Positions 8,570 through 17,172 of a stretch of DNA of 64,000 nt are shown in pieces. A program made the translations under genes and the position numbers. Every line of letters starts with the position of its first letter. Within the stretch, counting starts at the first letter, position 1. The stretch spans positions 62,001-126,000 of the forward strand of contig NZ_FOJI01000004.1 in the NCBI RefSeq assembly GCF_900111235.1, in the 5' to 3' direction. This DNA is from [Clostridium] fimetarium. Its GTDB lineage: Bacteria > Bacillota > Clostridia > Lachnospirales > Lachnospiraceae. Under the pieces are notes generated by a model, which worked only from the letters and a program-made list of their open reading frames with translations, was not told the DNA's origin and searched no databases.

Positions 8570-9904
8570 ATGTTTACAAATAAAACAGAAGTTCAAGCAA
8601 AAGAAGAGATTTTAGGTCTAGTAAAAGAGTATTGTGATACATTTCATGTCAAGAAGAATTACGAAGAGGGCGATAGAATCCCATATGCATCAAGAGTATA
8701 CGATAGTGCAGAGATGACGAACCTTGTAGACAGCTCATTAGAGTTCTGGCTTACATCAGGAAGATACACAGATGAATTTGAACTAAAATTTGCTCAGTAT
8801 TTAGGCGTAAAATATTGTTCATTGGTTAACTCTGGTTCATCAGCTAACTTAAATGCATTTATGGCATTGACATCATCACTTCTTGGTGATAGACAGGTTA
8901 AAAGAGGCGACGAAATTATCACTGTCGCTGCGGGATTTCCTACTACAGTAACACCTATTATTCAATATGGAGCGATTCCAGTATTTGTTGATGTAACAAT
9001 TCCCCAATACAACATTGATGTAACTATGTTAGATGCAGCATTAACAGATAAAACAAAAGCGGTAATGGTTGCCCATACATTAGGTAATCCATTTGATTTA
9101 TCTGCAGTAAAAGCATTCTGTGACAAAAATAACCTTTGGTTAATTGAGGATAACTGTGACGCTTTAGGAACAAAATATACAATTGACGGAGAAGAGAAAT
9201 TCTCAGGTACAATTGGTGATATTGGAACATCAAGCTTCTACCCACCTCACCATATGACAATGGGCGAAGGCGGAGCTGTATATACGAACAACGCATTACT
9301 TAATAAAATCATCCGTTCATTTAGAGATTGGGGTAGAGATTGTGTATGCCCATCAGGTGTCGATAATCTTTGCGGACATAGATTTGATAAGCAATATGGA
9401 GAATTACCAGTAGGCTATGATCACAAATACGTATATTCACATTTTGGATATAATTTGAAAGCAACTGACCTGCAAGCATCAATCGGCTGTGCACAGCTTG
9501 TTAAGTTCCCAGCGTTTGTTGAAAGAAGAAGATATAATTTCGATAGATTAAGCGCAGCACTTCAGTCAGCAACTGATAAATTGATTTTACCAGTGCCATG
9601 TGAAAATTCAAAACCAAGTTGGTTTGGCTTTTTGATTACCTGTAAAGAAGGCGTTGACAGAAATAAAGTAGTTCAGTATATCGAAGCTCACGGTGTTCAG
9701 ACGCGTGCACTTTTTGCAGGAAATCTTATCAAGCATCCATGTTTTGATCAGATGAGAGCAACAGGAGAAGGCTATAGAATTGTTGGAGAATTAACAAATA
9801 CTGATAGAATCATGAACGATACTTTCTGGGTTGGCGTATATCCTGGAATGAACGATGAAATGATTGATTTCATGGCACAAACAATTAAGGATGCAGTGAA
9901 ATAA
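8570..9904 (+). CDS. rfbH: CDP-6-deoxy-4-keto-glucose 3-dehydrase (E1, RfbH/DdhC)
   Basis: A 444-residue PMP/[2Fe-2S] enzyme that removes the C3 hydroxyl of CDP-4-keto-6-deoxyglucose. It has the aminotransferase fold of the DegT family but carries His (H227, in FYPPHHMTMGEGG) where aminotransferases have the PLP lysine, the hallmark of E1. Four cysteines fit the cluster pattern: C196, C258, C260 and C268, spaced C-x61-C-x-C-x7-C. The family norm for the first gap is a few residues shorter; an insertion near residue 205 explains it. The start is the ATG at 8570, five bases after GGAG. The dedicated reductase (E3/RfbI/DdhD) that normally supplies electrons is not in this window. Confidence 0.93.
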   Translation: MFTNKTEVQAKEEILGLVKEYCDTFHVKKNYEEGDRIPYASRVYDSAEMTNLVDSSLEFWLTSGRYTDEFELKFAQYLGVKYCSLVNSGSSANLNAFMALTSSLLGDRQVKRGDEIITVAAGFPTTVTPIIQYGAIPVFVDVTIPQYNIDVTMLDAALTDKTKAVMVAHTLGNPFDLSAVKAFCDKNNLWLIEDNCDALGTKYTIDGEEKFSGTIGDIGTSSFYPPHHMTMGEGGAVYTNNALLNKIIRSFRDWGRDCVCPSGVDNLCGHRFDKQYGELPVGYDHKYVYSHFGYNLKATDLQASIGCAQLVKFPAFVERRRYNFDRLSAALQSATDKLILPVPCENSKPSWFGFLITCKEGVDRNKVVQYIEAHGVQTRALFAGNLIKHPCFDQMRATGEGYRIVGELTNTDRIMNDTFWVGVYPGMNDEMIDFMAQTIKDAVK

Positions 9905-10419
9905 TGCAAGAAAAAGTTGGAATTGGAACGAAAATATGGGACTTTCTAGAACATATCGGAAGAGTCGTTGTAGATTCGATACTTGGGATATTTAATATTA
10001 AAATCCCCGATGAAAAATGGAATGCGTTTATGCAGTTTGTGAAATTTGGGTTTGTTGGCTTGTCCAACACCCTTATTTCATATGGCGTATATCTTGTTTG
10101 CCTATTCGCATTTGGTGAAGAATATAAACTGGTTGGACTTACACTAGGATTCATTGTCAGTGTATTGAATTCTTTCTATTGGAATGACAAGTATGTGTTC
10201 AAAAAGAAGGAAGATGAGGAACGCTCAAAGATTAAAGCATTGATTAAGGTATTCCTTTCTTATGCTTCAACAGGCTTAGTACTCAGTGGAATACTCCTGG
10301 TTATCTTTGTGGATTACCTTGGTATACCTGCAACAGTTGCTCCTTTGATAGGTTTACTTATTACAATACCATTAAACTATATAATTAATAAGGTTTGGGC
10401 ATTTAAAGATGGCAAATAA
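9904..10419 (+). CDS. GtrA-family membrane protein
   Basis: A 171-residue protein with four predicted membrane segments starting near residue 37 (KFGFVGLSNTLISYGVYL), followed by the NSFYWNDKYVF segment and ending in NYIINKVWAFK, both characteristic of GtrA/PF04138. GtrA proteins are thought to help translocate polyprenyl-phosphate-linked sugars or to support their synthases. An amphipathic N-terminal extension of about 35 residues precedes the domain. The start overlaps the rfbH stop (TAATG), and the end overlaps the next gene by 11 bases, so it sits inside a tightly coupled operon with a GT87-like enzyme and a GtrB-like synthase. Confidence 0.85.
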   Translation: MQEKVGIGTKIWDFLEHIGRVVVDSILGIFNIKIPDEKWNAFMQFVKFGFVGLSNTLISYGVYLVCLFAFGEEYKLVGLTLGFIVSVLNSFYWNDKYVFKKKEDEERSKIKALIKVFLSYASTGLVLSGILLVIFVDYLGIPATVAPLIGLLITIPLNYIINKVWAFKDGK

Positions 10420-11659
10420 AAAGAATGTTGACTGTATTAAGATTGCATTTTATGCATCAATGGTAATCGCTTTGTTATATTTGATTATATTTGGAATTGT
10501 TACGAATGAAGCACCATATAAGTTCCTTATATACAGCTATGGGAATACTATGAATGTTGATTTCTGGATGTGCGTACAGGATAATCTTACAATGCAGCCG
10601 TATGTTAACAATAGTAGCTATCCGGCATTAGCATGCCTATTTTTTGGCTTTTTCGCAAAACAGATTCCTGTTGAAGCAGATGGAGGCTTTAATTTCTCAG
10701 CTCCGGTTAATGATATATTGTTTTTAGCATATATGTTAGTAGCAATAAGTGCATTTATTAATCTTCTCAATAGCGCTAAAGCAGGAAATGGATTTGAAAA
10801 AGCCTTTTTTGGAACAATAGTACTTTTATCTGCACCATTTATTTATATGTTTGAAAGAGGAAATATTATATTTGTCGCTTTGTTATTTTTAATGGCATTT
10901 GTTTTTGGAAAGGATTCAAAGAACAAATATGTAAGAGAATTATCCTATATGTGTCTGGGAATTGCAGCGGCATTAAAAATATATCCGGCGGTATTCGGAT
11001 TGTTACTTATTAAGGATAAAAATTACAAGGCAGCAATCAGGTCCACACTATATGGCATCGCATTCTTTGTGATTCCATTTTTCGCCTATAATGGAATTGC
11101 AGATATATATAGAATGTATGCAGATATCAAAGTTGCCGAAAATCAATTTGCAGGAACAGGAGTGGGCGGAAAGGTTAATCTTTCTGCAACTATTTCAGTT
11201 ATTATAGGATTACTTGGAATTGATTATATGGCACCAATTATACAGAGGATATTTGTGGTACTGCCATATATTTATATGATAATTGCAGTCATTGCTTGCA
11301 TGTTTCACAAATCGAAATGGAAAATATCCACACTATTGGTTTCTATGATTATTCTGGTTCCGTCATTTAGTTTTGTATATACATTAATTTTTTTCATAAT
11401 TCCTTTGGTGAGTTTTTTAGATACTAGTGAAAAACGGACATGGATAGATTGGGCTTGTTTACTATGTTTTATTGCAATAATGATTCCGATAGTACATAAT
11501 CCAACCGAATTGCTGAAAAATTTTCAGGCTGGTTTTGATTACTTGTTTAGTACATTTATTCAGGGAATTGCAGTTTTGGCGATTTCTGTTATACTAGTAA
11601 TCGAAGGGTTAATATATGGAGCATCAAATATGAAAGTAAAAATCAAATCAAGAAAATAA
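10409..11659 (+). CDS. GT87-like polyprenyl-phosphate-dependent mannosyltransferase-type membrane protein
   Basis: A 416-residue integral membrane protein with about ten hydrophobic segments. It carries the segment MFERGNIIFVALLFL and, some 35 residues later, AAALKIYPAVFGLLLI, the pair of blocks typical of the DUF2029/GT87 family of GT-C mannosyltransferases (PimE-like). Such enzymes use polyprenyl-phosphate sugars outside the membrane. It is a distant paralogue of the gene at 15906. Its position between a GtrA-like protein and a GtrB-like synthase fits a three-part system: synthase, carrier and transferase. The sugar transferred is unknown; a D-rhamnose or mannose acceptor is only a guess from the nearby GDP-sugar genes. 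Confidence 0.75.
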   Translation: MANKKNVDCIKIAFYASMVIALLYLIIFGIVTNEAPYKFLIYSYGNTMNVDFWMCVQDNLTMQPYVNNSSYPALACLFFGFFAKQIPVEADGGFNFSAPVNDILFLAYMLVAISAFINLLNSAKAGNGFEKAFFGTIVLLSAPFIYMFERGNIIFVALLFLMAFVFGKDSKNKYVRELSYMCLGIAAALKIYPAVFGLLLIKDKNYKAAIRSTLYGIAFFVIPFFAYNGIADIYRMYADIKVAENQFAGTGVGGKVNLSATISVIIGLLGIDYMAPIIQRIFVVLPYIYMIIAVIACMFHKSKWKISTLLVSMIILVPSFSFVYTLIFFIIPLVSFLDTSEKRTWIDWACLLCFIAIMIPIVHNPTELLKNFQAGFDYLFSTFIQGIAVLAISVILVIEGLIYGASNMKVKIKSRK

Positions 11660-11703
11660 GAATCATTGATTTTGCAAATAACCAACAAAGAGGAATAAAT
11701 ATT

Positions 11704-12651
11704 ATGAAGAAAATCAGTATTATGGTACCTTGTTATAACGAGGAAGAGAATGTAGTACCACTTAGTGAAACATTAATTGACATGTTCAAAAATGACTTGC
11801 CAAATTATGAGTATGATATTCTATTCATTGATAATGCTTCAACGGATACAACAAGAGTCAAATTAAGAGCATTGTGTGAGAATAATCCAAAGATCAGAGC
11901 AATCTTTAATGCAAAGAATTTTGGTCAGTTTAATTCTCCTTATTATGGAATACTTCAGACTGAGGGCGATTGTACAATCCCAGTATGTGCGGATTTCCAA
12001 GATCCAATCGAACTTATTCCTGAACTTGTGAAAAAGTGGGAAGAAGGCTTCAATATCGTTTGTGCTATAAAGAGCCATAGTAAGGAAAACAAAATAATGT
12101 ATTTCCTTCGTTCCGTTTATTACAAAATGATTAAGAAGATGTCTTCTTCTGAGCAGATAGAGCATTTTACAGGATTTGGATTATATGACAAGTCATTTGT
12201 ACAGATTCTTCGAGATTTGGATGACCCAATTCCATTTATCAGAGGAATCATTGGTGAATTAGGATATAAAAGAACTGAGATTGAATATGTACAACCACAA
12301 AGAAGAGCTGGAAAAACCCATAATAACCTCTATACTTTGTATGATGCTGCAATGCTTAGTTTTACATCTTATACAAAAATAGGACTTAGACTTGCTACAT
12401 TTATTGGTGCAATATTTGCAGGGATAAGCATTATTGTTGGAATCATATATTTGATATTTAAACTTATTTACTGGGATAGATTTGCGGCCGGCATGGCACC
12501 ATTGATATTGATTGTTAGTTTTATGAGTTCTCTCCAGATATTTTTTATTGGACTTATGGGAGAATATATTCTTAGTATGAATAAAAGACTCATGAACAGA
12601 CCACTCGTAATAGAAGAAGAAAGATTGAACTTTAGCAGTAAAGAACAATAA
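11704..12651 (+). CDS. GT2 polyprenyl-phosphate sugar synthase (GtrB/DPM1-like)
   Basis: A 315-residue enzyme with an N-terminal GT2 domain and two C-terminal membrane segments (about 230-252 and 262-288), the architecture of GtrB/ArnC-like synthases that load a sugar onto polyprenyl phosphate at the inner face of the membrane. MVPCYNEEENV opens the domain, FIDNASTDTT is the nucleotide-binding Asp region, and CADFQDPIEL the catalytic DxD-like stretch. QPQRRAGKTHNNLYTLYD matches the conserved loop before the membrane hairpin. It lies 44 bases after the GT87-like gene with GAGG as ribosome site. Donor sugar is unknown. A promoter for the next gene starts right after its stop. Confidence 0.88.
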   Translation: MKKISIMVPCYNEEENVVPLSETLIDMFKNDLPNYEYDILFIDNASTDTTRVKLRALCENNPKIRAIFNAKNFGQFNSPYYGILQTEGDCTIPVCADFQDPIELIPELVKKWEEGFNIVCAIKSHSKENKIMYFLRSVYYKMIKKMSSSEQIEHFTGFGLYDKSFVQILRDLDDPIPFIRGIIGELGYKRTEIEYVQPQRRAGKTHNNLYTLYDAAMLSFTSYTKIGLRLATFIGAIFAGISIIVGIIYLIFKLIYWDRFAAGMAPLILIVSFMSSLQIFFIGLMGEYILSMNKRLMNRPLVIEEERLNFSSKEQ

Positions 12652-12655
12652 TACA

Positions 12656-12683
12656 TTGCAAATTACCGCTTATATGGTATAAT
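12656..12683 (+). promoter_or_regulatory. Promoter before manC
   Basis: TTGCAA at 12656-12661 and TATAAT at 12678-12683 are 16 bases apart, with a TGG just before the -10 box. The start codon of manC is about 58 bases downstream behind GGAAAGGAAG. This would let the GDP-sugar genes be transcribed apart from the upstream operon. Confidence 0.6.
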
Positions 12684-12741
12684 ATTTTAGAAATTGTTTT
12701 GTATGTAGGGAATTATTTTTCGTACATAGGAAAGGAAGTTT

Positions 12742-13812
12742 ATGAAAAGAACAGCGTTAATAATGGCTGGAGGAAAAGGTGAGCGTTTTTGGCCTAGAAG
12801 CCGAGCATCACTTCCAAAGCAGTTTTTGTCACTTACGGATGATGGAAAGACTATGATACAGCTTACAGTTGAAAGAATTAGACCGTTAGTTGATTTGGAG
12901 GATGTATATATTGCTACTAATTCAGCGTATAAAAATCTCGTAATTGAGCAACTTCCAGGACTTCCAGAATGCAATATTCTCTGTGAACCAATTGGAAGAA
13001 ACACAGCACCTTGTATCGGACTTGGTGCTATTCATATTGCACAAAAATATGAAGATGCAACAATGATCGTACTTCCATCAGATCATTTAATTAAGCATAA
13101 CGATATATTTATTAATACATTTACGGAGTCTTGCAAAGTTGCAGAAGAGGCGGACAACCTTGTAACAATAGGTATTACACCTAACTATCCAGAGACCGGA
13201 TACGGTTATATAAAATATAATAATAAAAAAGAAATCGGAAATGCACATAAAGTAGATAAATTCGTTGAAAAACCTAGCCTTGAAGTTGCCCTAGAATATC
13301 TTGAATCAGGTGATTATTTATGGAACAGTGGAATGTTTGCATGGAAAATATCAACTATTCTTGATAATTTTAAAAAATATATGCCAGAAACATATGAAGG
13401 TTTGATGAAAATCAAAGCAGCAATTGGTACCGTTGATGAAAAGAAGATTTTAGAAGAAGAATTTCCAAACCTAGAATCACAGTCAGTTGATTATGGCATT
13501 ATGGAAAAAGCGAATAACATATATATATTGACAGGCAATTTTGGATGGGATGATGTTGGCTCATGGCTTGCAGTAGGAAGAATCAAAAGCGTGAATGAAG
13601 AGAACAATGTAATTAGTGGTAATGTGATAACCGTGAACACGCAAGATTGTATTATTGAGGGCTCAAAAAAACTCATTGCTACAGTAGGACTAAGGGATAT
13701 TATAATTGTTGATACACCAGATGCTACCCTAATAAGTACGAAGGAAAATGCTGGAGAAATCAAACAAATACTTGCAAAATTAAGAGAAGCAAAAAAAGAA
13801 GAATATTTATAG
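12742..13812 (+). CDS. manC: Mannose-1-phosphate guanylyltransferase
   Basis: A 356-residue enzyme that makes GDP-mannose from GTP and mannose-1-phosphate. All family motifs are intact: AGGKGERFWPRSR (from residue 9), PKQF, VLPSDHLI, VDKFVEKPS, LWNSGMFAW, SVDYGIMEK and GWDDVGSW. It lacks the C-terminal isomerase cupin found in type II enzymes, so it is the single-function form. It begins the GDP-D-rhamnose pathway completed by the next two genes. It is a useful contrast to the fusion protein at 35532, where several of these motifs are altered. The start ATG follows AAAGGAAG at good spacing. Confidence 0.95.
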   Translation: MKRTALIMAGGKGERFWPRSRASLPKQFLSLTDDGKTMIQLTVERIRPLVDLEDVYIATNSAYKNLVIEQLPGLPECNILCEPIGRNTAPCIGLGAIHIAQKYEDATMIVLPSDHLIKHNDIFINTFTESCKVAEEADNLVTIGITPNYPETGYGYIKYNNKKEIGNAHKVDKFVEKPSLEVALEYLESGDYLWNSGMFAWKISTILDNFKKYMPETYEGLMKIKAAIGTVDEKKILEEEFPNLESQSVDYGIMEKANNIYILTGNFGWDDVGSWLAVGRIKSVNEENNVISGNVITVNTQDCIIEGSKKLIATVGLRDIIIVDTPDATLISTKENAGEIKQILAKLREAKKEEYL

Positions 13813-13854
13813 ATAAAATATACAAAATAAGTATATATAACAAGGAGATTAGAA

Positions 13855-14886
13855 ATGAAAAATGCATTAATTACTGGTATTACAGGACAAGATGGTTCAT
13901 ATTTAGCGGAACTTTTGCTTGAAAAAGGCTATAATGTATATGGTATCATGAGAAGAAAAAGTGAAGTGACTTATGGAAACGTTGAACATATCAAAGAAAA
14001 AATCCACTTTATTTATGCTGATATGACAGATCCTATTTCACTTATTTCTGCAATGAAGATTTCACAGCCTGATGAGGTTTATAACCTTGCAGCTCAATCA
14101 TTTGTTGCGACTTCATGGGATACGCCATTGGGTACTGCGGATATTGATGCGTTAGGGGTTACTAATATGCTTGAAGCAATCAGAATAGTTAAACCAGAAG
14201 CGCGTTTCTATCAAGCGTCAACTTCAGAAATGTTTGGATTGGTTCAGGCTATTCCACAGTCTGAAACAACTCCTTTTTATCCAAGAAGTCCATATGGTGT
14301 TGCTAAATTATACGGACACTGGATTACAAAGAATTACAGAGAAAGCTATAATATGTATGCATGTAGTGGTATTCTTTTTAATCACGAAAGTGAAAGACGT
14401 GGCAAGGAATTTGTTACAAGAAAAATAACAGATGCAGTATCTAGAATTAAACAAAATGTTCAAGATCATATAGAATTAGGCAATATGGATGCGAAACGTG
14501 ACTGGGGTCATTCGAAAGATTATGTAAATGCGATGTGGTTAATGCTTCAGCAAGAAACACCAGACGATTATGTAATCGCAACAAATGAAACAAGAACGGT
14601 AAGAGAATTCGTTGAAATAGCATTTCGTTGTGTTGATATTGAAGTTGAATGGTCAGGCGAAGGCATTAATGAAATCGGTAAAGATAAAGCAACTGGAAAA
14701 GAAATCGTTAAGATTAATCCACAGTTCTTTAGACCAGCCGAAGTTGAAATCCTTATTGGGGATCCAGCCAAAGCGGATACCAATCTTGGATGGGAAAGAG
14801 AAATTCCATTCGCTGAATTAGTTGAGAGAATGGTTAAAAATGATATGAAATTAGTGGCTAAAGAAATAAAAGCTGCAAACTTATAA
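13855..14886 (+). CDS. gmd: GDP-mannose 4,6-dehydratase
   Basis: A 343-residue extended SDR that converts GDP-mannose to GDP-4-keto-6-deoxy-D-mannose. The signature ITGITGQDGSYLAELLL opens the protein (G8-x2-G11-x2-G14). Further family marks are the ASTSEMFG block, YPRSPYGVAKLYGHW with the YxxxK pair, and FNHESERRGKEFVTRKIT, which is highly specific to GMD. KRDWGHSKDYV follows. It sits 42 bases after manC with AAGGAG. A hairpin with a T-run separates it from rmd. Because the downstream partner is a reductase of the Rmd type, the product is most likely GDP-D-rhamnose rather than GDP-L-fucose. Confidence 0.95.
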   Translation: MKNALITGITGQDGSYLAELLLEKGYNVYGIMRRKSEVTYGNVEHIKEKIHFIYADMTDPISLISAMKISQPDEVYNLAAQSFVATSWDTPLGTADIDALGVTNMLEAIRIVKPEARFYQASTSEMFGLVQAIPQSETTPFYPRSPYGVAKLYGHWITKNYRESYNMYACSGILFNHESERRGKEFVTRKITDAVSRIKQNVQDHIELGNMDAKRDWGHSKDYVNAMWLMLQQETPDDYVIATNETRTVREFVEIAFRCVDIEVEWSGEGINEIGKDKATGKEIVKINPQFFRPAEVEILIGDPAKADTNLGWEREIPFAELVERMVKNDMKLVAKEIKAANL

Positions 14887-14907
14887 ATATTTTGTAAGTC
14901 CGAAATC

Positions 14908-14935
14908 AAAACGAGGGGTATAGCTCCTCGTTTTT
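14908..14935 (+). terminator. Intrinsic terminator or attenuator between gmd and rmd
   Basis: AAAACGAGG and CCTCGTTTTT form a GC-containing stem around a short loop, with a T-run right after. It lies inside what should be a single operon, so it may only reduce expression of the downstream genes. The TTG start of rmd is 25 bases further on. Confidence 0.65.
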
Positions 14936-14959
14936 GGAGTATAGGAGATAGGAGTAAAT

Positions 14960-15904
14960 TTGAAGCAGATTAAGGCATTAATAATAGGCGGAGCTGGATT
15001 TGTTGGTAATTATCTTATTAATCATTTAGCAGACGAGCTTAATTGGGACATATATGTTACAAAAATGGGCCGAGAAGAATTGCATAATGAAAAAGCGAAA
15101 GTATATAATTTAGATATACTTAATAAAGCACAAATTACTGAGGTCTTGGTGGCAGTGAGACCAGATTATATATTCCATTTGGCTGCACAAAGTTCGGTTG
15201 CATTATCCTGGGATAATCCGGGGATTACAATCGATGTCAATATCAAAGGAAGCGTTAATGTAATGGATGCTATTCGAGAAGTTGATTTTAAGCCAAGAAT
15301 GCTGTTCATCGGTTCAGGTGAAGAATATGGACATATAAAGCCGGAAGAGTCCCCAATCGTTGAAGAGAATGCAGTAAGACCGGGTAATATATATGCAGCA
15401 ACTAAGGCATGCCAGAATATGATTGGTAAGATATATGCGGATGCTTATGATATGGATATAATGATGGTAAGAGCATTTAACCACATTGGGCCGAATCAAG
15501 CGCCTATGTTTGTTGTGGCTGATTTTTGTAAGCAGGTTTCAGAAATTGAAAGAGGCGAAAAAGAGCCAGTTATATTTACTGGAAATCTTAGCGCCAAGAG
15601 AGATTTTACGGATGTGAGAGATGTAGTAAGAGCTTATGGCATGTTAATTCAAAAAGGGCAAAAAGGCGAGACTTATAATATTGGAAGTGGAAATGCAATC
15701 GCAATTCAGGAAATTTTAGATAGAATACTAAAATTTTCAAAGGTTGAGATTAAGGTTGAAGTTGATTCAGATAAGCTCAGACCAGTGGATGTTCCAATTA
15801 TTGAAGCCAATACAGATAAAATCAGATTGTGTACAGGCTGGGTTCCTAAAATCTCATTGAGCACAACATTACTAGAAACCCTAGATTACTGGAGAGAACA
15901 TTAA
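14960..15904 (+). CDS. rmd: GDP-4-keto-6-deoxy-D-mannose reductase (GDP-D-rhamnose forming)
   Basis: A 314-residue SDR-family reductase that gives GDP-D-rhamnose. The nucleotide-binding motif is IIGGAGFVGNYL near residues 8-19; IYAATKACQNM carries the YxxxK pair, and VRAFNHIGPNQ plus AKRDFTDVRDVVRAY are typical of the Rmd/GMD-related branch. Translation starts at TTG (14960) five bases after GGAG; no ATG lies upstream in a plausible place, and this start gives the family N-terminus. A weak start codon and the hairpin upstream may together lower its expression. Assignment as Rmd rather than another 4-ketohexose reductase rests on motifs and on gmd next door. Confidence 0.87.
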   Translation: MKQIKALIIGGAGFVGNYLINHLADELNWDIYVTKMGREELHNEKAKVYNLDILNKAQITEVLVAVRPDYIFHLAAQSSVALSWDNPGITIDVNIKGSVNVMDAIREVDFKPRMLFIGSGEEYGHIKPEESPIVEENAVRPGNIYAATKACQNMIGKIYADAYDMDIMMVRAFNHIGPNQAPMFVVADFCKQVSEIERGEKEPVIFTGNLSAKRDFTDVRDVVRAYGMLIQKGQKGETYNIGSGNAIAIQEILDRILKFSKVEIKVEVDSDKLRPVDVPIIEANTDKIRLCTGWVPKISLSTTLLETLDYWREH

Positions 15905-15905
15905 A

Positions 15906-17168
15906 ATGAAATATTTTGATAAAATGAAAACAAAAACAGCATTTGAAATAATATTTATCGCAACGGTAGGGCTTTCAATTTTATTATGGCTAATTTTCAT
16001 GTTTATTGGTGGTGATTCAAGCAGTCAACTCCGTATTTTTTCTGAAAATATGTGGGATTTTTTGGCAGATAGTACGAACGTATTAGGATATAGTGCAGAA
16101 CTCGACCCATATAATAACCAGATATTTGGACTAGGGGAAAAAGCATATCCTCCTCTTACTTATGCATTAATGTTTCTTGTTTCAAGAGTTGTTAATGTAA
16201 ATTCATATTTAGAAAAATTTGGCGATTACAAAAAACTGTGGACTGATCCTAAAGTTTTGATTCTGATTATCATATTTACAGTTATCGTTATAATTATGAT
16301 GTATACCATCATTCAGGTAACAAAGAATGGAAGTATGTTAATAAAAAGCTTAGTCGCATTTGTTTTATGCTTCTCATTTCCTATGCTATTTTCAATTGAA
16401 AGAGGTAATACGATTATCATTACTTCTATAATGTGTATGATTTACTTGTTTTATTATAATAGCGAAAATAAGATATTAAAGGAAGTGGCGCTTATATCGT
16501 TGGCAGTAGCTGTTGCATTTAAGATTACACCCGCATTTTTGGGAATATTGCTACTTTATAATAAGCAGTTTAAAGATGCAATTAGAACTGTTATATATGG
16601 GATAATAATTGTGTTTGGTCCATTTATTTTCTTGCACGGGGGATTTTTGAACATACCATTGATGTTTAATAACATTTTCCTGAATTTAAAATATTATTCA
16701 AGTCCAGAAGGATGTACACTAGCAGGAAGCCTTAATAAATTTGGACGGGTATTTACTTCAAATGACTACATAGTACCTGATATCTGGGTTGATATTTTGA
16801 AGATAACTACCGTAATAATATCAATTATATTATTATCCGTTATACCATTTTTCAAGACTCAATGGGAAAAAGTTGCGACAGTAGTCATTATACTTATAAT
16901 ACTGCCATCACATTCTGGTACGTATTGTGTGTTATATATGATTCCAGTAATCGTAATGTTTTTGAATGAAGAAAAACATCGAAATGTAGATATAATTTAT
17001 TTGTTATGCATGATTATGATTTCATGGGTATATTTTTGCAAAGTGTCAGATTATATATTTAACATTCATTTCGCGTTACCTGTAATGACGTTAACTTTGT
17101 TAATAACCGGTATTGCAAATGCTATAAATTATTTGAAACACAAAAATCTAATTGGAAAAGGGGTATAA
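15906..17168 (+). CDS. GT87-like membrane glycosyltransferase
   Basis: A 420-residue membrane protein with about ten hydrophobic segments, distantly paralogous to the gene at 10409. It shares the SIERGNTIIITSIMCMIYL block and VAVAFKITPAFLGILLLY, the DUF2029/GT87 pair of motifs. The first long extracytoplasmic loop has acids (SAELDPYNNQ), and YPPLTYALMFLV resembles the family's loop. It begins one base after the rmd stop and ends four bases before the next gene, so it is in the same operon. A role in adding D-rhamnose or a related sugar from a lipid carrier is plausible but is inference from position. Confidence 0.7.
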   Translation: MKYFDKMKTKTAFEIIFIATVGLSILLWLIFMFIGGDSSSQLRIFSENMWDFLADSTNVLGYSAELDPYNNQIFGLGEKAYPPLTYALMFLVSRVVNVNSYLEKFGDYKKLWTDPKVLILIIIFTVIVIIMMYTIIQVTKNGSMLIKSLVAFVLCFSFPMLFSIERGNTIIITSIMCMIYLFYYNSENKILKEVALISLAVAVAFKITPAFLGILLLYNKQFKDAIRTVIYGIIIVFGPFIFLHGGFLNIPLMFNNIFLNLKYYSSPEGCTLAGSLNKFGRVFTSNDYIVPDIWVDILKITTVIISIILLSVIPFFKTQWEKVATVVIILIILPSHSGTYCVLYMIPVIVMFLNEEKHRNVDIIYLLCMIMISWVYFCKVSDYIFNIHFALPVMTLTLLITGIANAINYLKHKNLIGKGV

Positions 17169-17172
17169 AGGA

